This document shows, in pieces, positions 46,991 to 59,681 of a stretch of 64,000 nucleotides of DNA. The notes below the pieces were generated by a model. That model saw nothing but the letters and a program-made list of their open reading frames with translations, did no database searches and was not told the DNA's origin. This DNA is from Mallotus nudiflorus (taxonomy: Eukaryota; Streptophyta; Magnoliopsida; Malpighiales; Euphorbiaceae). The first letter of the stretch is position 1. Every line of letters starts with the position of its first letter. The stretch spans positions 6,076,001 to 6,140,000 of the forward strand of contig CANTUR010000039.1 in assembly GCA_947683625.1 (NCBI GenBank), written 5' to 3'. The position numbers were made by a program, and so were the translations under genes.

Positions 46991-48431
46991 TGTAAGCAAC
47001 CCTTTTTTGCACTCAAGTGAAATATATTTTTTTTTATAATTACTCCCTTTGGAAAGTTTTGTGAGGATCTTTATGTTTTATTTCTAAGGGACATGGCAAC
47101 TATACCAAGTAGGGATAAATGATTAGTCTCAGGAGGAATAAGATGCTTTTTTGATTTTGTGGAGTCCCCACCTGATTTTCTAAAAATTGAGAAAAGAAAG
47201 GGACAACATCAAGTCACTCAACGAGTATTTCCCCATCAAAGATTTTTGAGTTTAGGGGTCATATATACTTTTTAACTATTTCTTATTATATGATATTCAA
47301 TTTATAGCTGCCGCAACACCCTAGTTTTGGAAATAATAGTTTGTATAGCATTCATATATTACATCAGATAATAGAAGATAATAAAGCTAAAGATACCATT
47401 ATTACATCGCTTCCTAGTAAAATACATATAAAAGAAATAAGAATTATGGAAAAGTAAATCTAACTTAAATATAATGGACCTGCAAGGTTAGTATAACTAT
47501 GCATGTAGCTTGATGATCTCATGAATAATGAGATAAGCAATGGACACTCAATCATTTGAAAGAACAAGCAAAATGTACATAATCATACATGTTTTTAGTG
47601 ATTATTATGCTTATGATGACGTATGATGATGATACAAAGGATGCATGGTGACTCTAGTTCAAACTTTTTATGTTATTGATATTTGTGATTTCACATTTCA
47701 AAACTAGAGAATGCAGAATGATGATATGAGATGAGCAAAATAAATCATAAATTATTCATATAACATGCAAATTACCAGTCTCATTATGCAAGCACAATAA
47801 CATTAATAAATGGTGGTGAAAATAAAATAAAATATAGTGTGATAAAATAAATGTTCTAAAATGATTGTGTGGTCCTCAGATTCAACTGAGCTGATATGAA
47901 TTTTGAAGCTTTAGCTTTGAGGGATTATCAAGCTTTCCTAGTCAAAAGGTTCAAAATGACATGTAGAATGATGCTAGTTTTTATACCTTTGAAGCATGCT
48001 TTGACAAAGATGAGGCTAGGTTTAGTGGAAGAGAGACCTAATAACCTAAGACAAATGTAATAGGAGAGCTAAAAATGTCTAGAAGTGGGTTTCCAGTGTC
48101 TTCGAGTGGATAAATTTTTTAAGTGTGTGTGTGTTTCCTCTTGCTTCCCCTTAAAATGAGGTGTGGAGAAACCTATTTATAGTGCAAAAATCATGGAAGA
48201 GGGGGGTTATATGTGTGGTCACGCGTATGTCCCTAGGGTGGAATGCATGGCCATGCGAAGTACGCATCCTAAGGATGGAGTGCATGTGGTCATGTGCACT
48301 TTCATGCATTATACATGCAAATTGAGGCTTTTTTAGTCTTTTTTAAGGTTGGTTCCTATGGTTTTTTAGGCCTTTTGAATGTGTTTTTGAAGTCCATTTT
48401 GTCTAATTCAGCCTCGTTTTCAGTACATGAT
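46991..48431 (-). repeat. LTR beside the Tat primer site, interrupted on its far side
   Basis: The minus strand ends GGGTTGCTTACA at 46991. It has the 'gtggagtccccacc' word (47159) found at the equivalent place in the related LTRs (for example 'gaggaatccccaccc', 36277). At 48432 it meets another LTR and appears to continue after 50544 for a few hundred bases (the 'gaatgtgttttt(g/a)aagt' segment is present on both sides, 48378 and 50655). Its outer end is not certain. Confidence 0.55.
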
Positions 48432-50544
48432 TGTAGACGGCGGGGTTTAGCATGCGTTCAAGATTTTAGCAACCGCAACACTGTTTAGGCTTATGGCCTT
48501 AGGGAACACACTACTATGTCACAAAGTCATAGCGTGGAGAAGAGGAGTTGCCACCTAGGATAATAATTGGGATAATTTGATTGGTGGTACTCGATTCTCT
48601 AAAAGAAAGTTAGCACCACAACTAGGAGATTCTGAGAACGGAATACTAACTTCTCTTAGTCTCATGTTCATTTAGAATAATTTTATAAATTATTATTTCA
48701 TCCTCTAATTACATGTAATTTTATTTAAACCCTATTTGACATCCATCTAACCCTAGGCATCTAGTCAATAAAATAACACATAAAAAATGAACTCAAGATT
48801 GCGTTGTCCCTAAGTCTAAACTATGTTAATTTTATTAAAAAGTTAGCTAGATTTACATTTTATTTACAAGTGAGAAAGGGTCTAAAGGTGGGCCTACATT
48901 TTTTTATTAATTAGTGAGTCTAGATATATTTATTTTTATTTGTCTAAAGAATGGGCTTAAGTCTATTCAATTTTAAAGGAAATTTAAATTAGTGGGCCTA
49001 AGTCTAACTTGGTTTTATTTTAAGTGAAATGTGGGCCTAGGTCTATTTATTTTAAAAGAAATGAAATTAAGTGGGCTGAGTTGAGACTAAACAAGCTTTA
49101 ATTAACTAAGTGGGTCTAAAATCTAATTAACCTAATAGGCCTAAATTGATTTTAATCATTTAAAGTTCTAAGCCATTTTTTAAGCCTATTTAAAGTGAGT
49201 TGGACCTAAGCGTGGGCTTGGGGCCTAAAAATATATAAAAACCCAAAAACAAAACCCAAAACAAATAAAACATACAAAAAAGATCAAACATACATTTTAG
49301 TGATTTTCTAGAAACCCTAAATCAATTACATGGAAACCCTAAATTAAGCTACTGCCACCATTAATTTTAATTGATTTGTACCCAATTGAACCTAATTACT
49401 AATTGATTTTAAACGTAGAAAATTAAGTCTTTCACTATTCCTACTACTGGGCTATTACAAACTACGTACAAGGATTAAAAATAAAAAATTATACACCCAT
49501 GAATTAAAATAACTACGCAGAACACATAAATGCAAAATAAAGATTAAAATCCTATGAACTATTGCAAAACAGTACAGGTTCATCCATGGCATTCCATGGA
49601 TCTTTTGTTCAATTCTTGAACATTAGACTGTTTCCTCCTCAATCCCCGCTCAGATATAAAAAAAAACACAAAAAATCATATTAGTGAAATTTAAAACTCG
49701 AATCAATAACAAAAATAAAATAAAAATCATTAAGGAAGAAAAGAATAAAAAATATTATGATGATCTTAGATGTTGTGCAAATGCTTTTTTTAGCCCCTCA
49801 GACTAGGATTTTTACCATTAAAATTGAAGTATTCTTGATTCTGGACTGGAACTAAAAATAATGCTAGATGATTCTCATTGAAAGAACCGTATAAAAAAAC
49901 TAAGGCTTTGACAAAACTAAAGAAATCAAAGTTTGTGGTGTGTGGGGTGTTCTCAGTAGCGTTTGGATTTTAAGGTTTTTTTACACACTGCTTTACCTCT
50001 TTTTTTCATAGTCTCTCTTTTTTTTATTTTGTCTTCTTTTTCAGTCTATGTGTGTGAGTCTCTGTCCTCGTCCCCTGCACGCATGCAGACTCTTTGCTTT
50101 TTAAAGCAAAGTCACTTCCTCATTTGGAGGAACAGAATACATCTGATAGTGTTTATTTTTTATTTTAAAATCTTCTTATCATTTTGAACGCATAAAAAAA
50201 CTTATTAGGTAATAATAATGACAAAATTGAATTTTCAACTAATCAAAATAAAAAAAAAAGAAAAAATTGAGAAAATAGGTGAAAAATAAAAAAATGGACT
50301 TTTTACGCATCAACATTATGCAATGCCGATCGACAATGTATAATGCCGATCTTTTTTTTTTAGTTTTAATTATAAAAAGACCCCTGAAAAATTGACTTCC
50401 TTGTAATCAAATCCTAAAAAAATGTTGCAATTTAGTCCCTAAAGTCTAGAAAATCAATAACCAAGTTCAATTTTTGAATAAATTTCATCATAGGGGCTTA
50501 TGTCGCAATTGTGCATAATTGCATCCTGAAATTGGGTGCTTACA
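48432..50544 (-). repeat. Solo Tat-type LTR, 2,113 bp
   Basis: The minus strand starts TGTAAGCACCC and ends GCCGTCTACA. It is a close relative of 36165-38525. No primer site or polypurine tract is adjacent, and related sequence lies on both sides, so it looks like a solo LTR inserted into another LTR. The flanks ATGAT and GTGAC match at only three of five bases, so the duplication is not secure. Confidence 0.7.
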
Positions 50545-51299
50545 GTGACACCTAGGGGTGTTTGGCTACATGTACACTTCTAAGTGACGCGTGTTAATGC
50601 TTGGGTTATTTTGGACTATTTTAAGACCACTTTTGGAGGTTTTGTAGCCATTTGGATGTGTTTTTAAAGTTCATTTTATCAAAATTAATTTCCATTTTTT
50701 CACAAAGTTAGGTCTCGGTCTAATGAAATGAACACCAGCTTAACAAGCTATGTATTTTGAGAGAAGATTACTAGAAATAAGCCTCTTATGGTTTTGATAA
50801 TTCATATTTCATAAGATTGGAGCAAAAATTAATGGCTAGGTGATCAATTTTGTATACTGGTGGGATCGATTAGGGTGTCAAGGTTGCACACTTCAGAGGT
50901 GTTATGAACGAGCAGACTTTAGTCTTTTTGAAGATTTTTTTCATCATTGGACCTTTTTAGGGACAGTCAAATTGGAGGTATGACACACCTAAATCATACA
51001 AGCATTTAGAAAATTCACTAGTACCAATAGTACAAGGACTTGTAATACTCCTTAGATCTTTTAATTTGGTTGGGATCTTTTAAGAAATAATTGAGCTATA
51101 AATTTCTGTGAGTGGCACTATCTCATGATCAACCCATCTCTGCTTATTGGTTATGAGATCCTTTGAGAACTTTGTATATATAGACACTTGTACAAGTGCT
51201 TCAATAAAAGAAACATTAATGTAAAGCTTTTTAAAGATCTTTAAAACTTAGCAAATTATTCACTATATTGTGGCTTCTTGAACCTTTATGGAAAAGGGA
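50545..51299. other. Unassigned retroelement-derived DNA
   Basis: The first 350 bases resemble 48200-48430 (LTR sequence). The rest has a TATA-like tgtatatatagacac at about 51173 followed by an AT-rich leader-like stretch, suggesting a piece of yet another LTR in plus orientation. No gene is supported. Confidence 0.4.
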
Positions 51300-52781
51300 T
51301 CTTTGGTGCATATAAAGGTAAAGCTTGTCCCTTTCTCTTCTTACTTGTAACATGATCTTCCTTGGGGACATCCTCAACCATTATATATTGGTTATCTTCC
51401 TTTTTCTTAACTCTTTGGGGATTTCAACTTGAGATTTCACTTCTTTCCCACTTTTGAATGTAATTGCCTTCACTTGCTCTCTTGGGTTTATCTCAGCATT
51501 ACATGGAAGATTTTCTTAGTTCTTTATAGCTATGGTATAAGCAAGTTGACCCAACTGAACCTTGATTTTTCAAATTGAAGAGGAATGATTTCTTACGATT
51601 TGATCGAATTTAGCCCCCATCCTCTTTTGATTCTCCTAATTGCTGGACAACTTATTCGTTATGGCATCTAAAAATTTATCTAGCTTATTCTCCACAGATT
51701 TCCTACCTTATGGTGGATAATAAAATTATAGTGGAGCTTGTTGTCTTTGCAAGTTGTTACTATTGGTAAAGTTACATGTAACTATGTTGTTATTACTATA
51801 TGAAAAATTTGGATGATTTCACTACCCAGGGTTGTATGTGTTAGAGTAAGGGTTATTGGCTTGCCTTTCTTGAAATCAAATTCCAAAAAAATTTCATTGC
51901 TCTTAGTAACCTTTTCCCATCATATATGCCTCATAAATACCGAATTCATTATTAGAGTAACCCCAAAAATTACAACTGTCACCTGAAGGGGCTAGATTAT
52001 TATTGTTGTGGGTAAGGTTGCCAATTTGCTTTATAAGTACATCTAACTAAGCTTGAAGGGCTATCACTTTGTCTACTTCAAGCCTCCCTATTTTCTTGGT
52101 GGGTTATCTTTTTTAAAGGACTATAAACAACTATCATGTGCCATGGTCTCTAATAATTGTGTAGCCTCATCAACTTCCTTTCTCATGAGGAACCCACTAG
52201 CCTTAGCATCAATCAAGTCTCATGTGGAGCTTGTGACTCCATTTTAGAATTTACAGATGAGGACATCCTTAGGTAGTCCATGATGTGGACAAATCCTCTA
52301 GAAATATTTGAACCTCTCTTATGTTTCACTCAATGATTTGTTCTTAAACTATTGGAATGACATTATCTCCTTTACCACCCTAGCTGTCTTAGATGGTGGA
52401 AAGCATTTAGCTAGGCACGTCTTCACCAAATCATTCTAATTAGTAAAAGAACCCAGTGTTTGAGACTTTAACCAAATCTTAGCCTTATCCTTTAGAGTGA
52501 ATGGGAATAATCTTAACCTTAATGAAACATTAGACACACCATTATACATAATTTTGTCATAAATCTCTTAAAAAATTTACAACATGGCCATTTGGATCTT
52601 TATTTAGCATCCTATAAAATTAAACAGTTGATTGGATCATTTACAGTAAAGTGGGCTTTATCTCAAAATTATTAGCTTTAACGTTTGGCCTTGTTATGCT
52701 TTACTGTGTACCATGTAAACCAAGCATAGATTTGTCTAACAGAACTCTTGTATCAATAACTTGATTCCCTTCATTAGCCAT
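51300..52781 (-). pseudogene. gag of element A (Athila-type), broken
   Basis: Starts at ATG 52781 on the minus strand (MANEGNQVIDTRVLLD), 217 bases after the primer site. Recognisable Athila gag pieces follow: FEIKPTLL and NKDPNGHVVNF (about 52690-52560), the gag core with 'CPHL' (about 52270), and further on the hallmark YSNTYNPG...NHPNFSYSNNN (about 51845-51785). Numerous stops. Gag would form the particle. It lies far from the protease of the same element (30386-30657) because of the copia 2 and Tat insertions. Confidence 0.8.
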
Positions 52782-52998
52782 TGTACTTTCCTCCTATTAA
52801 AATCATCTATGATTCTCTTTCTCAAACCTAGTGAGTTATGGTTTATATGTGAGTGAATTCTTACCTGATCTTTGGGTATTATGCATACATTGAAAAATTC
52901 TGCAAGAAACAAAAGAGTAGAAGAATTAAAATAAAATAAAAAAAATTGAGTGCCTTAATCCAACAAAAATCAAATCAATTATGACATTAAAATAAAGT

Positions 52999-53015
52999 CC
53001 CCGACAATGGTGCCA
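52999..53015 (-). other. Primer binding site of element A (tRNA-Asp type)
   Basis: The minus strand reads TGGCACCATTGTCGGGG against TGGCGCCGTTGCCGGGG, the complement of the tRNA-Asp 3' end: 14 of 17 match and all three differences are transitions. The spacer AGTTTT before it and the LTR end are also Athila-like. Confidence 0.85.
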
Positions 53016-53491
53016 AAAACTTATTGATGCAAAACTGCAAGCGCACAGTATTACCAAGTAGTGTAAAAAATATCATTCCTATAGAGACTCATTCTAATCA
53101 ATTATTAATCTAATTCTTAATTGCCTAAGGCTTATGAATAAGGATGTTAGGTCATTTTTCAAAACCCTAATAACTTATGATGAAAAAGTTAAAATGTCCC
53201 ATCAAATAATCAATTTGATAAAGAGAATTAATATTCAAACCATTTCAAAACAAACCAAAACACTAAAACCTTACTCGATCACCAATTTCACCATTTTGAG
53301 ACTCAACCAAACCTCGCTTAAACCATAACTACACATTTTTGGTATTGAGAAAGAGGTTTGACAAGAATAATGAGAGAAAAGTTTATCCGAGTCATATCTT
53401 CTAAACTAAAAAGTACAATCCTAAGTAAGGGTTGTTTACAGTTTATATTCTATAATTTTCAGTCTAGTTTTGATTCTTAAAGCTGAGGTTT

Positions 53492-55113
53492 TATTGGGTT
53501 TCACTGATTCATACATGCAGCAAAAAAAAAAAAATCAAGAAACCCTCACAAGATCCAAGTAATTCAAATAATCGATTAAGAGAGAGATTATAAAAACCTA
53601 CCAAGATGATTTCAAGGCATGAATGTTAGAAGGAAGTGAGGGGGTTCACTCTGGTGAAACCTTATCTTGAGCTTTTTGTATTCTCTTTTTAGATTAAGGC
53701 ACCATTAATAAAGTCACGCTCTCTATCGGTATCCACATGAACAAGCTGACCAAAGCGAAGTTGGTATGCTAGCACCTTTGAAGTCTCACCTTTTGTTTTT
53801 CTCTCTATGTGTGTTTATATTCTTAAAAGAAATGAAGGAAGAAGGAGAACGAGAAAAGCCTTACAAAACCTTAGAGAAAAAAATGTATTTATAGACATCA
53901 TTTGTAGGGTTTCTTAAACCACTTACTTACCAAAACAGTTTTGGAAAGATTAGACTTCATTTTCTATTTTAATTATAATTCCAAATTAGAATTATTTGTT
54001 GTTTATTTAAATTACTCTTACTTTAAATAAATAGGAAATAAATAAATAAATATAAATATATATACATATGCACACACACACACACACAAACACACACATA
54101 CAAACACACACACACACACACACATACTTACTCCTTTAGAGAGATTATTATTAGGTTAATTAACCCAATTATGATTTGGGCCTATTCTAAGTGTGCAGCC
54201 TCATAGGTTCACACAATGTTGGCAGTGGGCCTAAAATTCTCATTTTAGCCCACAAGTCATAAGTGGTCTCTAGAAAGACATTATGAGTACACAAGTTGTG
54301 TGAAGGCCAATAATCTAACATAACCTAATACACAGTATGTGCTATAGTCCTTTTGTCATGCGACATCTTGATTGAACATAAGGCATCATTTATGTCATCC
54401 TTATATAATTAAATCATATTATTTCTTAATCCCAAGTAGACTGATATTGTCAACTCTTTATCTAATATTGATAACTCTTTATGAATACATTTTAGCGTGG
54501 CCATGGATTTCTCTCAGTCTTACTCATCAAGGGGCCCAAAGATATCTTTTTATAATTAATGAGGGACAAATCCCATCTTAATCACTCACATTCCTCATAT
54601 AACTCATTCCATATCCAATCACAACCTATTTTACCATTCAATTAAAGATGATGTAGGGACGTGTCAAAATATAGAACTCATAATGTAGGGAACTATGGTG
54701 ATTTTAGGTCGGAGGACTCAAATAATATTATTATGATGAGAATTACTCATGACAATTATCCATGTAGTATTCTCATAATGGATCGATCCAGTACATCATT
54801 TCTCTAAATATGTACCTATGAGTTTAACTTAATATCTTATATACATGATCAGTAAAATGTAATCATCAATCAACCTTATACTAATCTTTATTCATTGTTG
54901 TTCCCATAACAATGATTAACTAGAGATATTTATATTAAAATTCAAGTATCACCTAAGAGTTTTACCATTAATTCACATACTTAATGATTAATTAATTAAG
55001 GATAATATTAGAATTAGCCAATAATAATAGAAATACCTCTTTATTAATAAAATAGATATATTACAAAGTCAAAGATAGCCATTACATCATTGGCCTAAGG
55101 CATATCACTAATA
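53492..55113 (+). mobile_element. Orphan LTR-like element E, copy 1 (1,622 bp)
   Basis: Starts TATTGGGTTTC, ends CACTAATA and is bracketed by the perfect 5-bp duplication GGTTT (53487-53491 and 55114-55118). A full-length relative in inverted orientation is at 61697-63242. Conserved blocks include 'gacttgtgggctaaaatg' (minus sense), 'taaggcatca', 'ggccatgg' and 'ggaacaata'. No coding capacity, primer site or polypurine tract is inside, so it is a solo LTR of an unseen family or a non-autonomous element. Confidence 0.75.
54071..54124 (+). repeat. (CA)n microsatellite in E copy 1
   Basis: Interrupted CA repeat. At the corresponding place the other copy of the element carries a (TA)n repeat (62660-62718). 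Confidence 0.9.
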
Positions 55114-55487
55114 GGTTTAACCTTTGAAACCCTATGAATAAAAGTCAAAATTTGGTAAATGGGACTTTATAGTGGTCAAATCAAAATCCCAAAGTTAAGT
55201 TTCAATTTGAAACTGTCTTTTACAATTCAAGTGTGTTAGTGGGTCCTATTTGGCAAAAAGACAAATTTTAACCTTTCGTGGTCAAATCAGGCCCCACAAC
55301 TATCTACCTCTCATTTTCTTTATCCATAAAGGGAAACTTATAATAAAAGGTTCTTTCCAAGTTTAGAATATGTCAAATTTGGAATATACTAGGACAAGTG
55401 TCAATTTGGAATATTTGGGATATACAATTACATAATAACCTTAAATATCCTTATTTATTTACATTAAATGCTACTAAACTTAAATGC

Positions 55488-55496
55488 CTATAAATT
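55488..55496 (+). promoter_or_regulatory. TATA-like sequence in LTR G
   Basis: cctataaatt, followed about 30 bases later by an A-rich leader. It could be the LTR promoter that defines U3/R; the evidence is only the motif and its place. Confidence 0.3.
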
Positions 55497-55540
55497 GAAG
55501 CTTTAAGGAAACTTTTAAGGGGATTTTTACCATTTCCTAA

Positions 55541-55590
55541 TTGAGAGAAATTGTAGCACAAAATATTGAGAGAAATTGTAGCACAAAATA
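55541..55590 (+). repeat. 25-bp perfect tandem duplication
   Basis: Two identical copies of a 25-base unit beginning ttgagagaaattgtagcaca, just after the putative TATA of LTR G. Confidence 0.9.
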
Positions 55591-58500
55591 CCTAAAAGAT
55601 TACCAAAATTCTCTCCAAAAAAGCCTTAGAAAATTAAGAAAATAAAGGGAAACTATGCCAAAATTCCTCTAGACCTAATTTCTCTCTATTTTATTCTTAA
55701 TTCATTTTAAAATACTAAAATTAAATACTAAATCCATAACTTAGCTCCTATAAAACTCAATCATATTAAACTAAGATCAAAATCCTTAACTAAAGTCATT
55801 AAAAACATACTGCATCCTTTTATGTTCAATCTTAGTTCTCTTAAATCAATTTGTTGTTTTTTAGTGAGTTCTTACCCAAATTTTGAAGCTAAACACTTTT
55901 AAGAACTTATATTCATTGATTCTCATCTTCTATATGAGGTTTGAGGCATTAAAGTCAAGTTTTGAAGGCAAAGGAGTGCAAAACCGCACTATTCAGAGAT
56001 GAACATTTGGTTTTCGCCCATGAATAGCCAAACCAGCTATTCATGGTTCAAAACCAGCCATTGCAGGCCCTCAGACCAACCATTGGCTAGCCAAATCTAG
56101 TTAGACGGGTGGCTAAACTGGTCACTCTTCCCTTTTCGTCTCAAATGACTCTAATAATGGTTTTTAAGGTTTACATGGGTACAAACTTGATTGAGCATGA
56201 TTCTAACCCTTCCCTAAGATACTATGACAATGGAACTGAATTATTTTAACATATTTTTATATTTTTAAATAATTTTACAATGATTTTCCTTTAATTTCAT
56301 AAAACTCTTCTTTAAGTGCTTTTAAGTGTGATCCTTGTTCTTGCTTTTGTTTGATGATTGTGATTGTGTTTGTGGGTCTTTATGTGACTTCCATTTGAAT
56401 TTTTTGTTAATTTTATTTATAATTTATGATTAATTTTGATGTAAATACTTGTTTGAAGCCTATTTAGTGTGTGTTATGCATACATGTTATTGGATTGTGC
56501 TTAATTGTACTTTAATTGATGATTTGCTATTGTTGTGATATTATTTGCATAATTTATGTTCTAATTTAGTTTTTTTTTTAATTATTTTTAAGCTATTTTA
56601 TTTATATTTTTTTATTATAAATTATAATATGTGCATTTTGTGAACTTTATGTTCATTTGTGAGCATTAATGTCCATAGTTTGTGCTCTTCGTGATTATTA
56701 CTATCATCTTTGAAACAAGTACTTTGTTTATATGATTTACTTTCAATTTTTGAGTCTTGTGAGTCCTAATTTACATATTTTATGATTTTAAGTAATCTAA
56801 TTTAGGGTTTTCCATATGTTCATGCTTATTTATATGTCAATCTTGCTTCTAAGTGAAATTTGGGTTTATTTAATATATGTAGCTTAAATAGAGTTTTGTA
56901 TATTTTTTTTATAGTTTTTATTCATCACTTTTACATTTTATGTTGTTTTCTTGATTATATTAACCTTTTTCACTCTTGTTCAAATTATATTATAATCACT
57001 ACTCTAATGCTCTACTTCTCCCCCTATTTCTCTTGCACTTTAGCATTTTCATGAATTCATGTGCCTTTATGCATATCACTTGCTTGATGCATATCACTAT
57101 CATGCGTGTACTCATTTTTAGATCTCTGGATGCATACTTGCATGCTTCCTAGCTTGCATCACTTGCAAACTTACATCCTTCCCGAAATTGCATCACTTTG
57201 CATACTACTTAGCTTGCATTATGCATCATCCTTTACAAGCGCTTGGATTTATTTAATGCTTGTGTGAGCATACATTTGCATTAGCATTATTCAATGAATT
57301 ATATATCTCTTGTTATCAATCTCAAGATCTTAATTTCAAGCTACTCACTCTCACTAACTTCTACTAACTCTTACTAGTATTGTTTATTTTATTAGCTTTT
57401 CTTATTATTTGTCTATTTTGATTATTAATTTATATTTTATATTTTTTTATTGTCATCATAATCTCAATCTTTACACTCAACTCTAATTTCTCTCTATATC
57501 TATATCTTATTCATGCTTTTATTTATTTTTCATTTATTTTTAATCTCTACTCCCACTCCTTAATGTTTAGTTACTACATGCTCTTTTATTTTTATTTATG
57601 CTTTATCTTGACAATTATATCAAAAATTTCCTTTGTTTATTGTGCTTAATTTGTGTCTAATTTGGCATTTTTTACCAAAAATATACAAAAAATAAACCAT
57701 ATTGCTTTTGGTTGTTTTATTGGTTGATAAATAAATTTCCTTTATTTTTTTAGTTTTTCAGATAAATGATTTGATTATGTGTTCAATAATTTATGATGTG
57801 GGAAATATCCATCCAAGGTATGAAATTCACATTTTGAGGCCTAACTTAATGGAAACTCATATTATGAATTAATGGTTCACATAATTAATCAAATGTTATC
57901 TTTAAATGCTATTTTTAATATAAAATCAAATTTCAAATATTTTTCAATTCTTTAGAATTTTTAAGTTATTTTGCTATTCTTAAAATTATTTTAGTTCCTA
58001 TTCAAAAACCATGTTCATTTTTAAAATTTTATATTTCTTTTTTTTTTGGCTTTTTAAGGTATTTTTCTTTTTTCTTTTTTTCAAATAAAATGTTTTATGG
58101 ACCTAAAATTCAAAAAATGGAGCAATAATGGAGGATGTTCATGAAATGTGTAAGCCATTCTGATATTCTCTTTTAATTTATTACTTTTTATTGCTTTTAT
58201 TTATTTTTCACATTTTTTTTTACTTAGCATGCTCATACATGTCCATAACATGATTTTTACCATGATTATTATGCCATGAATAAAACAATTGCCTTATTTT
58301 GTTACACTTGCCATGTTCACTTATTCTATTATTATTACATGTTTATAATTCTATTTCATATGTGTGTGTTATTATTATAGCATTTAAATATGCCATGATT
58401 CTATGTTTACACCATATGTGCTATCATATGTGCATTAGTTTAACATTTACTATAATCATGCATCATTATAATATAATGTCATTTTTCCATGGTCATGCAT

Positions 58501-58785
58501 CATTTTATCATATTGTTTTATGCTTGTGTGTTTATATTTTGTTTGCATTTGCATGTAGAAGTTGATGTATAATAGTACATACTTCTTGGAAGCACTGTAC
58601 AATAAAGTAAGGCCAATAATGCTCAATATACGGGCAGTATGGAGATTCCTTAAACAAAAGAGCCTAATCCTATAGACATCGATATTCGAACCTAATGCTT
58701 TATCTAATGGGTGAATGGTGGTTCCAAGCGAGGGATCTGAGTTTTCCTTAGTCCTTAAACGAACAATTTATAAGGTGATATCAAA

Positions 58786-58805
58786 TGGTGACTCCCTATT
58801 TCTCC
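58786..58805 (+). other. Primer-binding-site-like sequence of LTR G
   Basis: TGGTGACTCCCTATTTCTCC, two bases after the LTR end TATCA. Its first ten bases resemble the TGGCGACTCC start of Tat/Ogre primer sites. Confidence 0.5.
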
Positions 58806-59681
58806 TATTGACTAAAGGGTTATAAGTGCATTTATGTCATTCCTAAGCTCTTTCAGTACTCTCTCACTAATTCTCTAATTTAATGAACTCAGTTTATCTC
58901 TAATTTTAAGTTAAGTTAAACTTATGTTTATAATTCTATTAGAATTGCCAACTCTCAATGCATAATCCTAATTGAAATCATGTTATTGGTGGCCAAACAA
59001 TAATAAACAAAATATGCAACAACTAATGAGTTTATTAAATTGGAAGCTTAAATCATGTTTGGATCATCAATTTTTAACAAATAAATATTTAGCCTAACAT
59101 ATTATCAAATATCTCTAAGAAATCATAAAGAAAACCCATAATAAAAGTATTAGAAAGAGAAAAAGAATGAAATAATTATGATTAATCTTGAATATTTAAA
59201 TTCTTGTTCCTTTAATATTGTAGGATTATTTATGCTTTTTTTGAGTCAAAAACTACTTATAAACATGCCCAAAATAATATATAAAGGCCCCAAGTATTAC
59301 CCTAAGAATCTAATATGTTTTGAGCTTAAAAACATTAATTATTTTCCGAATTCATGCAGATTATGATAGTATCCCCAAGGCTACAACTGTAAAAGTAACA
59401 TGTAGCCCAAAGTCATCCATACCTATGATGGCAGCCCCCTACCAGTAATGGTAGTTAAAAACAGCACTCAAAATATGCCAATCTCTGACATCAACTCTTT
59501 AAATGTGAAAGCATTAAACATCATCCAAAAGCTCCTCTTTTTACCCAACAACATTATTAAACTAGTAAAACATAAGTAAAAAATATAAAAACCTTCTAAC
59601 TAATGAAAATAGGCCTAATTCTATCAACATATAAACTAAAAATCTACTAAAAATAAACAAAAAATAAACGCAATTATATCA

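Larger units (their letters stand above)
36165..50544 (-). mobile_element. Tat/Ogre-lineage Ty3/gypsy element or composite, minus strand
   Basis: From left to right on plus: a 2.36-kb LTR (36165-38525), polypurine tract (minus AAAGGGGGGTAAC), an 84-bp minisatellite, two plus-strand gene remnants, minus-strand integrase (45700-44590), a leader, a Tat-type primer site (46990-46971), and an LTR (46991-48431) interrupted by a second LTR (48432-50544) related to the one at the left. Gag, protease and RT are absent. Antisense extra reading frames between pol and the 3' LTR and variable tandem repeats in the 3' untranslated region are known Tat-lineage traits. The LTR next to the polypurine tract is closer to the nested LTR than to the LTR beside the primer site, so two elements may be joined here. 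Confidence 0.65.
53145..58876 (+). mobile_element. Long LTR with primer site (G), Ogre-like, truncated
   Basis: Starts TGTTAGGTC at 53145 inside the 5' LTR of A and runs to ...GATATCA at 58783, followed by a primer-site-like TGGTGACTCC (58786). After removing the nested element E1 the LTR is about 4 kb. Only about 90 bases of leader follow before A sequence resumes, so the rest of the element is gone. LTR length and the 'TGGTGACTCC' type of primer site suggest Ogre/Tat; there is no coding sequence to confirm it. Open frames inside (56860-57054, 58299-58565) are Phe/Ile/Leu-rich noise. Confidence 0.55.
17620..59676 (-). mobile_element. Inner Athila-like element (A), inserted in the protease of D and expanded by later insertions
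   Basis: The two ends carry the same LTR in the same minus orientation: 3' LTR at 17620-27663 (interrupted by a copia element) and 5' LTR at 53022-59676 (interrupted by a long LTR). Inside are a polypurine tract (27677-27664), a protease fragment (30657-30386), gag (52781 to about 51300) and a tRNA-Asp primer site (53015-52999). The flanks GATCA (17615-17619) and TATCA (59677-59681) are a four-out-of-five target duplication. Removing A rejoins the two halves of the D protease in frame (LYIGD | PQPTM). RT and integrase of A are absent, either lost or never present (a non-autonomous derivative). Confidence 0.75.
53022..59676 (-). repeat. 5' LTR of element A, split by a long LTR insertion
   Basis: LTR parts are 53022-53144 and about 58877-59676. 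The first matches 17620-17741 of the 3' LTR ('cctaaggctt(a/g)tgaataagga'); the second matches 18028-18190 plus 27000-27660. About 290 bases between them are missing and the insertion G lies in their place. The LTR start has decayed from TG to TA. Confidence 0.75.

Noticed and set aside
36165..50544. Treating 36165-38525 and 48432-50544 as the two LTRs of one simple element
   Set aside because: There is no primer site next to 48432, a good Tat primer site lies instead at 46971-46990 beside a different LTR, and LTR-type sequence flanks 48432-50544 on both sides.
56860..58565. Open frames in the long LTR G (64 and 88 codons)
   Set aside because: Hydrophobic, low-complexity translations of T-rich DNA with no motif; LTR sequence is not expected to code.
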